From NCBI GenBank assembly GCA_016929175.1, contig JAFGJI010000086.1:1-5702 (forward strand): DNA of 5,702 nucleotides. Direction: 5' to 3'. Shown here piece after piece: positions 1 through 5,529 of the stretch. Each line of letters opens with the position of its first letter. The stretch's first letter is position 1. A program made the translations under genes and the position numbers. The DNA is from Thermoplasmatota archaeon (GTDB taxonomy: Archaea > Thermoplasmatota > Penumbrarchaeia > Penumbrarchaeales > Penumbrarchaeaceae). A model generated the notes under the pieces. That model did no database searches and was not told the DNA's origin. It saw only the letters and a list, made by a program, of their open reading frames with translations.

Positions 1-918
1 AAGAGGCCCCCTCTCGGCACGGAGCACGCCCGAGACACCTTTCGCGGAGCTGTTCCGAAACCTCGTGATGTACTGTTAATGATTTCAGGTGTGGGCCTGG
101 TTGGACTTTCCGTTCTTGCGGCGATCACCAGTGTGGAGGTGCCGCTGTCCCTTCCAGGGTCCGGGAAAGGCTCTCTATCGATCCTTCTGGTCCTTATGGG
201 AATTTCTGCATTATTGTCGGGTTTGGTGGGGTGGATGTCCAGAAGCTCGAAGGAAGCAGCGGAGCGTTTTTCGGACGTGAGGAAAAGGTCCCCGGTGGTC
301 CTGAGGGACATATCCTCATCGGTGATGGAAGGCCGCTCCTTCGAATCAGCACTGAAGAGGGCTTTCGCGAGAAGGGAGGTAGAGAAGGACAGGAGGTACA
401 GGTTGCTCCCGGGGCACAGCAGCAGGGAAGCCGGCATTCCCGAGCCCCTTCTATCATATCTTGAAAGCGCGAAGGAATTTTCAAGGGCGGGCAGAGGAAC
501 GGGAGGGAAGGCCATCAGGGCTTTCTCCAAGCATATCCAGGAGCTTCTTGATCTCGAGAGGGACCTGTCCTCGAGGGTGAGGTCTGCGGTGGGGCAGATG
601 GAAGTGACCTCTTCGATATTCGCGCCTCTCATGATAGGCGCCTCGGCCGGCATATTCAACTTGATGGGATCGGTCCAGGGAGACATTCCCGGGGGAATGA
701 TGTTCGGTGGAGGCAGCCAGGACACCCTGGAACCCTGGCATTTCCTGCTGATGTCCGGTGGTTACCTCCTGATGCTTTCCGTGGCGACGACCCTGACCAT
801 TTACAGACTGGAGAACGGGACCACCCGGGGAGGGTGGCATCGGGTCCCCCGGAGGTTGATCCAGTCCTCCCTGGCTTTTTCCATCGGTGTTCTGGCAAGT
901 TCATATATGATCGGATGA
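1..918 (+). CDS. Type II secretion system F (TadC/FlaJ-like) family membrane protein, C-terminal part
   Basis: Polytopic inner-membrane platform protein of an archaeal type IV pilus-like system; members of this family bind the assembly ATPase and help polymerise pilins. The reading frame is open from base 1 with no stop, so the 305 residues seen are the 3' part of a longer gene. The ATG at 79 is probably internal, because it sits in a continuous frame just before a hydrophobic helix. Counting from base 1, membrane segments lie near residues 28-44, 59-78, 204-222, 246-268 and 288-304. A charged cytoplasmic region (about 79-201) carries the helical F-domain pattern (ERFSDVRKRSPVVLRDISSS, then EGRSFESALKRAF). 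Archaeal homologues often have two F domains in about 550-700 residues, so this would be the second half. A pilin-like gene follows after 16 nt. The family call is based on topology and pattern, not a search. Confidence 0.78.
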   Translation, partial: KRPPLGTEHARDTFRGAVPKPRDVLLMISGVGLVGLSVLAAITSVEVPLSLPGSGKGSLSILLVLMGISALLSGLVGWMSRSSKEAAERFSDVRKRSPVVLRDISSSVMEGRSFESALKRAFARREVEKDRRYRLLPGHSSREAGIPEPLLSYLESAKEFSRAGRGTGGKAIRAFSKHIQELLDLERDLSSRVRSAVGQMEVTSSIFAPLMIGASAGIFNLMGSVQGDIPGGMMFGGGSQDTLEPWHFLLMSGGYLLMLSVATTLTIYRLENGTTRGGWHRVPRRLIQSSLAFSIGVLASSYMIG

Positions 919-934
919 AAAGGAGAGAATCAAA

Positions 935-1369
935 ATGAGATACACAACGGACAGGAACGGGGGTATCGAAGGTGTTCCCCTGCAGTTGATAATAGCGGTA
1001 GTGATAGGAATGGCCGCTCTTGGAATATTGATAGGATGGCTGGCGATCGCAGGTGATACGGACGCAACCCTCAGAAGGGTCACCACGGATCCTGAAACGG
1101 TGGAGATAAGCGGGGAAGGGAGGGCCAACCTGACGGTGGGCGTAACCGTCTACGTATATGATTCGGAAGGGAACGAGGTTGACGACGTGATCGTTACCTT
1201 CTCCGGATCGGTGGAGAACAGGCTTGTCAGGAAGATGGATTCGGGGGATACGGTGGATATCCCGGCGATGATCCCGTCCTCGATGGACACTGCCTTGATA
1301 GATATCACTGCCGAGAAAGGGGGGGGAATGGGGAGCTGTGAGACCACGATCGTGGTCATGAGGGTCTGA
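935..1369 (+). CDS. Pilin-like secreted protein with class III-type leader
   Basis: Small 144-aa protein likely to be a subunit or minor pilin of the system whose membrane platform is encoded just upstream. A short charged N-terminus (MRYTTDRNGG) precedes one long hydrophobic helix (residues about 14-39, VPLQLIIAVVIGMAALG onward), the layout of an archaeal prepilin cut by a PibD/EppA-type peptidase on the cytoplasmic side. Cleavage could follow G10 or G13; the sequence does not decide. The rest (about 50-144) is beta-rich and Ig-like, with alternating polar and hydrophobic strands, one NLT sequon at residue 65 and one cysteine (C135). The start is supported by AGGAG at 921-925, 9 nt upstream. 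The 16-nt spacing from the secretion gene suggests one transcript. It could instead be a single-pass anchored protein with no pilus role. Confidence 0.72.
   Translation: MRYTTDRNGGIEGVPLQLIIAVVIGMAALGILIGWLAIAGDTDATLRRVTTDPETVEISGEGRANLTVGVTVYVYDSEGNEVDDVIVTFSGSVENRLVRKMDSGDTVDIPAMIPSSMDTALIDITAEKGGGMGSCETTIVVMRV
1319..1326 (+). repeat. G8 homopolymer inside the pilin-like gene
   Basis: Eight consecutive G residues encode part of a Gly-Gly-Gly stretch (residues 129-131), shortly before the last beta strand. Gain of one G would end the protein after five non-native-frame codons, at a TGA within about 20 nt. Loss of one would replace roughly the last dozen residues. Whether it varies cannot be seen from one sequence. 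Confidence 0.6.
1342..1357. repeat. Perfect 16-bp palindrome at the end of the pilin-like gene
   Basis: GACCACGATCGTGGTC reads identically on both strands and lies about 10 nt before the stop codon. As RNA it could form a 6-bp stem with a GATC loop. It encodes Thr-Thr-Ile-Val-Val in a beta strand, so codon choice alone may explain it. No strong T tract follows directly; the nearest is TTTT at 1393-1396. Confidence 0.5.
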
Positions 1370-1428
1370 ATTTCGGCCCCATCGACCGTGCCTTTTCCCT
1401 GACATCCCGGCAAATGGGCAGAACATGG

Positions 1429-1481
1429 ATCGAACGATATGCCCTTTCAGTCAAGGATATATACTTTACCACTCGTTCGAT
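1429..1481. promoter_or_regulatory. Inverted repeat flanking the TATA box (candidate operator)
   Basis: ATCGAACGA at 1429-1437 and its exact reverse complement TCGTTCGAT at 1473-1481 are separated by 35 nt that contain the TATA-like box. Each arm holds a TCG-N2-CGA near-palindrome, so each could itself be a dimer site. The two centres are 43 bp apart, close to four helical turns. One site lies upstream of the TATA box and the other near the expected transcript start, a placement suited to repression or looping. No regulator gene is present in the window to pair with it. Confidence 0.45.
1457..1464 (+). promoter_or_regulatory. Archaeal TATA box of the surface-protein gene
   Basis: ATATATAC within GATATATACTTTA is the most TATA-like stretch in the 124-nt gap. 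Archaeal transcripts usually begin about 25 nt downstream of the TATA centre, here near 1485-1488. That lies beyond the ATG at 1425 and only a few bases before the ATG at 1494, so it decides the start of the next gene and implies a leaderless or nearly leaderless mRNA. Confidence 0.6.
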
Positions 1482-1493
1482 ATTTGTGGGACC

Positions 1494-4160
1494 ATGTATC
1501 GAAAGGTCATCTTCGTAATGCTGATCCTGTCATTATTCCCCATCATTGCGAAAGCAGATGAGGACCTCGGTTCGATGATCGGGGAGCAGAATGAGGAGAA
1601 AAGGTGGACAGAGGCGTACTATGCCTTCGAACCTCCGGTTATGGATGGTTGGATCGGGGACATGGAATGGCAGACGGAGTTCACGGCGAACTACTTCGAC
1701 GCCTTCGACGGTCAGTCGTTTCGGGAGATCTATCCGCCGGAAGGCTCTGATGAGGAGTTCACCGACCAGGCCGACCTCGCCATCACCTTCTATCTCATGT
1801 ACGATGATACGTTCCTTTATTTCGCTGCGAACGTCACCGATCAGGAGATCGTTGTGGACAGTGGAGCCACCTTCTGGAGGGACGACGGGGTCGAACTCCT
1901 GTTGGACGGCGCCCACGACATGGACTATGACCAGAGGGCAGGCGACCCATGGCCCGGGTTCGAGGATGGCACCACACTGCTTGCAACGGTGGATGGGAGT
2001 TACTATTACGATTATTCCAACTCAACTCCTTACGAGAGGACCTTCGGCGAGGAACAGGACTGGTTCGCTGCGACCAGATCGGTCCCGTCGGCAAACTATT
2101 CCATCGTGGAGATGAGGATCAGGCTGGATTCCATCGCTTCACCACAACCAGGTGATAATATCGGGTTCAACGTGGGTATCAATGACGATGATACCGGCGG
2201 CCTCTCCAAGACCGCCCTCAAATGGACAGGGAGGGAGACGACGCCGGAAGAGTTCCCCACCTTCAAGAACGAATCTCTCTGGGGGGCCGCTCATCTGAGG
2301 ACCTATGTGGAGGCAAGACTGCCCGAGAGGATCGAGGTGGATGAGGATACAGAGGTGGAACTCTCTGCCGATGCCTCCACGGGAAACCATCCGGAATTCG
2401 AAACGGGAGCGAACTTCACCTGGACCCTGCCCCAGTACATCGATGGTGAATGGAACAACCTCACGAGCCACGGACCCGATCTCGTCCATGTCTTCGAGGA
2501 ACCCCTATCTTTCTACACCCTTATCCTGGATGTCATGGACCCGTCCGGTGTGTCGGATACGGCAGTTACCAGGATATACGTGAAGGATGTGACCCCCCCG
2601 GTCCTGGAGTACTCCGATGCCACGGCTCTCGAGGAGAAGCCGTTCACCTACGCGATCAACGCCACGGACAATGTGGCCGTCTCCCGGGTGGAATGGTCCC
2701 TTCATGAAAATGGCTGGTACAACCGGACGACAAAGGCGACGTTCTTCGATCACATTTTCGAGCATCCGGGCGTCTATGCCCTCCATTTCTCCGTTTCGGA
2801 TGAGGAGAACAACACTGCGAACGGCACCGCAATGATAACGGTGTTGGATGATGCGCCTCCGGTCATTGAAGGTTTCATCCCGGACCTCATGATGAACACT
2901 TCTCAGGTGGTTTCCCTCTCCGCACCGGCAGCTTACGACGATACGGCGGAAGGTCCCTCCACGAACCTCTCCTTCTCCTGGTCCTTTTCGGGGGAGTTCG
3001 GCTGGTACCAGTTCTTCGGCCGGACGGTCAATGTGAACCTGGACATCCCCGGCAGATACAATGGAACGCTGACGGTGACCGACGGTATCGGCCTCTCATC
3101 CTACCTCAACTTCAATGTCTCCGTCCAGGATGACACACCCCCTGTACCCGGGTTCTTCCTTCCCCTCGAGGTGGGGGAGTCCCGACAGATCGAGCTCAAC
3201 GCAAGCGGATCCATGGACAACGACCCCTTCTTCTGGGCCGGCTCCTCCTTCACATGGGTGGTAGTTCTCCAGGGAAAGGAGAACTTCACGGATACCCTGG
3301 AGGGCCCGATCAACCATATATCGTTCCCCTTTCCGGGGACGGCCCTTGTAACGCTTTACTTTGAAGATCCGTCGGGGAATACAGCGAACCTCACCAAACA
3401 GGTTCGGGTATTGGATATGACCCCGCCCATTGCGGTCCTGACCCTGGACGGGAATGTTGTTGACCAGAACGAGCCCTTCTTCCTGGACATCACGGGATCC
3501 CAAGATAACATGGGGCTCCTCTCCGCCCATTACACCGTATTCAGGATCGAGGAGGGGGAGGAGATTCCGATCCTATCCACACCTTTCTTCGGAGTGAGAC
3601 TTCTAAATGTTTCAAATGAAGACTTCAGACAACTTGATGGGCTCTGGATAACGCTGAGCAATCCAGGCATATACCGCATAGACCTGATCATCGTGGATGT
3701 CACCGGTCTGAACGATACAGTGTCCCTAAATTTCACTGTACGAGACAGCATACCGCCAAGAGCTGCGTTGAACCGGACCATTGTCTACCTTATAGTTGGC
3801 GAGAAGCTGTACCTTTCCGGTTCGGGAAGCAGCGATGGCGAAGGTCCACTGGTGTACCAATGGCTTCTCGACAACGAGACCCTCATAGCATCCGGTCCGG
3901 AACTGGTGTGGATCTTCACGGTCAGGGGCAACCACACGATCGTTCTCAAGGTCACGGACGGAGGGGAGAATTCCGACTGCTCCATGTGCAGGGTCATGGT
4001 GACCGATCCTGTCAAGGTGGATGATGCCGGAGCGGACTATACGCTTCTGTATATCGTCTGGGGAGCGGCCATATTGATCATACTGCTCGGAGCCATTCTT
4101 CTGCTGTTATGGGCCCGCAGGAAAAGGGAGGATGAGCTGGCGAAGAGGAATGAAGAGTAG
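1494..4160 (+). CDS. Membrane-anchored surface protein with CBM9-like and six PKD/Ig-like domains
   Basis: 888-aa exported protein, probably a cell-surface binding or adhesion glycoprotein. Residues 1-21 (MYRKVIFVMLILSLFPIIAK plus A) form a Sec signal peptide with AKA/D cleavage. A CBM9-like sandwich spans about 44-268: DGWIGDMEW near its start, then LYFAANVTD, FWRDDGVELLLD, IVEMRIRLDS and IGFNVGINDDDTGG, the usual order in that family. Six Ig/PKD-like domains follow at about 270-367, 368-452, 455-547, 548-641, 643-751 and 754-838; the last five begin with xPP after an acidic strand end. A transmembrane helix (849-873) and a basic tail (RRKRED) place the C-terminus in the cytoplasm. At least 23 N-x-S/T sequons suggest heavy N-glycosylation. 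The only mature cysteines are C829 and C832 (CSMC) near the membrane. No catalytic domain is evident. The frame extends to an ATG at 1425, but the TATA box lies downstream of that codon and the signal peptide begins at 1494. The ligand is unknown. Confidence 0.85.
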   Translation: MYRKVIFVMLILSLFPIIAKADEDLGSMIGEQNEEKRWTEAYYAFEPPVMDGWIGDMEWQTEFTANYFDAFDGQSFREIYPPEGSDEEFTDQADLAITFYLMYDDTFLYFAANVTDQEIVVDSGATFWRDDGVELLLDGAHDMDYDQRAGDPWPGFEDGTTLLATVDGSYYYDYSNSTPYERTFGEEQDWFAATRSVPSANYSIVEMRIRLDSIASPQPGDNIGFNVGINDDDTGGLSKTALKWTGRETTPEEFPTFKNESLWGAAHLRTYVEARLPERIEVDEDTEVELSADASTGNHPEFETGANFTWTLPQYIDGEWNNLTSHGPDLVHVFEEPLSFYTLILDVMDPSGVSDTAVTRIYVKDVTPPVLEYSDATALEEKPFTYAINATDNVAVSRVEWSLHENGWYNRTTKATFFDHIFEHPGVYALHFSVSDEENNTANGTAMITVLDDAPPVIEGFIPDLMMNTSQVVSLSAPAAYDDTAEGPSTNLSFSWSFSGEFGWYQFFGRTVNVNLDIPGRYNGTLTVTDGIGLSSYLNFNVSVQDDTPPVPGFFLPLEVGESRQIELNASGSMDNDPFFWAGSSFTWVVVLQGKENFTDTLEGPINHISFPFPGTALVTLYFEDPSGNTANLTKQVRVLDMTPPIAVLTLDGNVVDQNEPFFLDITGSQDNMGLLSAHYTVFRIEEGEEIPILSTPFFGVRLLNVSNEDFRQLDGLWITLSNPGIYRIDLIIVDVTGLNDTVSLNFTVRDSIPPRAALNRTIVYLIVGEKLYLSGSGSSDGEGPLVYQWLLDNETLIASGPELVWIFTVRGNHTIVLKVTDGGENSDCSMCRVMVTDPVKVDDAGADYTLLYIVWGAAILIILLGAILLLLWARRKREDELAKRNEE

Positions 4161-4182
4161 GGGCCGAACAGGTCGATCGGGA

Positions 4183-4995
4183 TCATGAAAGGTACCTTTT
4201 TCTGCCGATCACGGCCGCAGCGAGGATGATGGAGATCAATGAAAGAAGCATGGGAAAGGGCAGCTCATTGTCCCGACCGTTATTGTCGGTGTTCAGCGTA
4301 TCGTTGACCTCTACCGGTGGGTCTATAATGTAGACCCTTGACATGATTATATCATCAACCGGATGGTCCCTGAGGAGCGGTCTTGTGTTCCCGTAGGTCT
4401 CCGTCGCGGCTATGTCCTTAGCGATCTCCAGACCCTCCACCACCACCCCGAAGACCGCATATCCATGGTCATCCCTGTTCCAGTCGTCCAATCCGTGCTG
4501 CGGACCATCACATATGTAGAACTGCGACGAGGCGGTATCCGGCTCCGACGACCTCGCCATTCCAACAGCGCCGTCCACATGGGAGGCGTTCCTGCATATT
4601 TCCAGCGGTATGGTGCTGTCAGAACCTCCCATACCGTCATCGTAGGGGTTCATGTTCTTGGTATTCGGGTCCCCTGTCTGGGCCACGAAACCGTCGATGC
4701 ATCTGTGGAACTTTATGCCGTCGTAGAAACCGCTCTGTGCCAGATCGATGAAGTTCTTCGTGGTTATGGGGGTCATGTTCTCGTAGAGCTCGATCTTTAT
4801 CGTACCCCAATCCTCGACCTCGATGACGGCCAGCCTGTTCGGCCTGCCGAGGTCTTTTGGCTCGGTGTAGATGACCCCCTCCTGTGAAGGCGCATCGGAG
4901 GGTCTCTCCGCGTTCAGCGGTCCGGTGCAGATGACAAGGACGGCCGCCAGGGCTGCCAATTCAAGCAATACGGGCCTTCTCATCGGGATTGACAT
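4183..4995 (-). CDS. Exported, membrane-anchored cyclophilin-type peptidyl-prolyl isomerase
   Basis: 270-aa cyclophilin predicted to act outside the cytoplasmic membrane, speeding cis-trans isomerisation of Xaa-Pro bonds. A Sec signal (RRPVLLELAALAAVL; likely cut after LNA, residue 29) is followed by the cyclophilin domain at about 54-225. Core motifs are clear: KFHRCIDGFVAQTGDP (95-110), with R98, F103 and Q106 matching human CypA R55, F60 and Q63, then GAVGMARSSEPDTASSQFYI (142-161) and HGYAVFG (177-183). Differences from CypA include V104 for M61, Y160 for F113, and apparently glycine at the W121 position, a site that also varies in bacterial enzymes. An Asn/Asp-rich linker (231-244) leads to a C-terminal helix (about 246-263) and the basic end GRKRYLS, giving a membrane tether. 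An alternative start is M5 (4983), which begins MRRP and suits a Sec signal equally. The gene lies 11 nt after a DUF3783-like gene and converges with the surface-protein gene, 22 nt apart. Confidence 0.9.
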   Translation of the reverse strand: MSIPMRRPVLLELAALAAVLVICTGPLNAERPSDAPSQEGVIYTEPKDLGRPNRLAVIEVEDWGTIKIELYENMTPITTKNFIDLAQSGFYDGIKFHRCIDGFVAQTGDPNTKNMNPYDDGMGGSDSTIPLEICRNASHVDGAVGMARSSEPDTASSQFYICDGPQHGLDDWNRDDHGYAVFGVVVEGLEIAKDIAATETYGNTRPLLRDHPVDDIIMSRVYIIDPPVEVNDTLNTDNNGRDNELPFPMLLSLISIILAAAVIGRKRYLS

Positions 4996-5006
4996 GGCCC
5001 CCCGCC

Positions 5007-5417
5007 CTATTTTGTTTTTTCATCGGTTGACCGTTTCCCCGCCTCCTCGTCCCTCCTCCGGAAGTATTCCCTCTCATCGAGGAGGTCCTCAAGCAGGTCT
5101 TTGAGCGGCCATGTTATGTTCGTCTCGGTGGGAGTGCAGAAGATCGGCCTGTTCTGACCCTCAAAGGACGGGAAACCGTCCATGGAGGCATGGATGAGGG
5201 GTCCGTCGAACCCGAGGAACATGACGACCTTGGGGTCCTCCTTTGCCTCCCACAGGTCATGCTCCTCGTCCTCAATGATATCCCCGATGAGGTCCTCCTC
5301 CCGGCCGGATGCGCTAAATAACAGCACATCCCGTGCTGTCAGTGCAGAGAGGCGCGACCTGATAGCATCAGCCGTTTCCCTGTCGTACCCGTAAAGCATG
5401 ATACCTATCTCGTCCAT
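5007..5417 (-). CDS. DUF3783-like small acidic protein
   Basis: Cytoplasmic 136-aa protein of unknown function. It opens with IGIMLYGYDRETADAIRSRL (residues 4-23), and after a PKVVMFLGF strand (62-70) and a further segment has ETNITWPLKDLLEDLLDERE (98-117). This resembles the DUF3783 pattern of a short N-terminal strand and helix, then a TN-x-x-W motif (N100, W103) and a Leu/Glu-rich helix. A very acidic stretch covers about 39-63 and the C-terminal tail is highly charged; there is no signal peptide or membrane helix. The frame is open to an ATG at 5585, but that longer form would overlap the start of the divergent gene at 5530 and its extra residues look like antisense of that gene. The 5417 ATG starts just before the conserved block and sits about 28 nt from a TATA-like box. 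It is probably cotranscribed with the cyclophilin. The family call is from memory of the motif. Confidence 0.68.
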   Translation of the reverse strand: MDEIGIMLYGYDRETADAIRSRLSALTARDVLLFSASGREEDLIGDIIEDEEHDLWEAKEDPKVVMFLGFDGPLIHASMDGFPSFEGQNRPIFCTPTETNITWPLKDLLEDLLDEREYFRRRDEEAGKRSTDEKTK

Positions 5418-5440
5418 GACGGGTGAACAGGCATCATCGA

Positions 5441-5448
5441 TAAATATG
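5441..5448 (-). promoter_or_regulatory. TATA-like box for the DUF3783-like/cyclophilin unit
   Basis: On the minus strand this reads CATATTTA, within CATATTTATCG. Its centre is about 28 nt from the ATG at 5417, which predicts a transcript start within a few bases of that codon and hence a leaderless mRNA. This supports the shorter start. No Shine-Dalgarno sequence precedes the ATG. Confidence 0.45.
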
Positions 5449-5470
5449 TCTGGATTGGGCCGCTCCTTCA

Positions 5471-5486
5471 CGAAAAGGTAGAAATA
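5471..5486 (+). promoter_or_regulatory. Possible BRE/TATA element for the gene at 5530
   Basis: CGAAAAGGTAGAAATA has a purine-rich BRE-like part followed by a weak TATA-like TAGAAATA (5479-5486). A transcript start near 5507 would leave a leader of about 20 nt that includes the GGAGG ribosome site. The AT-rich stretch at 5441-5448 might serve both strands instead. Confidence 0.28.
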
Positions 5487-5518
5487 CGGAAGTGCCCGTT
5501 CAAGCGTTGTTCTTCTTC

Positions 5519-5523
5519 GGAGG
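5519..5523 (+). promoter_or_regulatory. Shine-Dalgarno site for the gene at 5530
   Basis: A full GGAGG lies 6 nt before the ATG at 5530. It fixes this codon as the start of the plus-strand gene and argues against the overlapping minus-strand extension to 5585. Confidence 0.65.
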
Positions 5524-5529
5524 ATTACG

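Noticed and set aside
79..81. ATG as the start of the secretion protein
   Set aside because: The frame stays open to base 1 with plausible coding sequence, there is no clear ribosome site, and family members are usually about twice as long. It is more likely an internal Met.
656..1426. 256-codon open frame on the minus strand opposite the secretion and pilin-like genes
   Set aside because: Its product is rich in His, Arg, Gly, Ser and Pro with no domain or membrane logic, and it is antisense to two plausible genes that have a ribosome site and a pilus-like order.
1591..2115. 174-codon plus-strand frame inside the surface-protein gene
   Set aside because: It is a shifted frame over the CBM9-like domain, with a Ser/Arg/Thr-rich shadow composition.
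4001..4160. Archaeosortase-type C-terminal sorting signal (PGF-CTERM) on the surface protein
   Set aside because: There is a hydrophobic helix and a basic tail, but no PGF motif precedes the helix, so a simple membrane anchor fits better.
4161..4205. Bidirectional terminator between the convergent genes
   Set aside because: The 22-nt gap has no convincing hairpin. A TTTTT run at 4197-4201 could help end the plus transcript but is too weak to annotate.
4363..4887. 174-codon plus-strand frame opposite the cyclophilin gene
   Set aside because: The minus strand here encodes unmistakable cyclophilin motifs; the plus frame has no ribosome site of note or recognisable pattern.
4921..4950. Possible lipoprotein signal in the cyclophilin (cysteine at residue 23 after a hydrophobic stretch)
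   Set aside because: The residues before the cysteine are L-V-I, and a lipobox needs a small residue directly before it. The C-terminal helix already supplies a tether.
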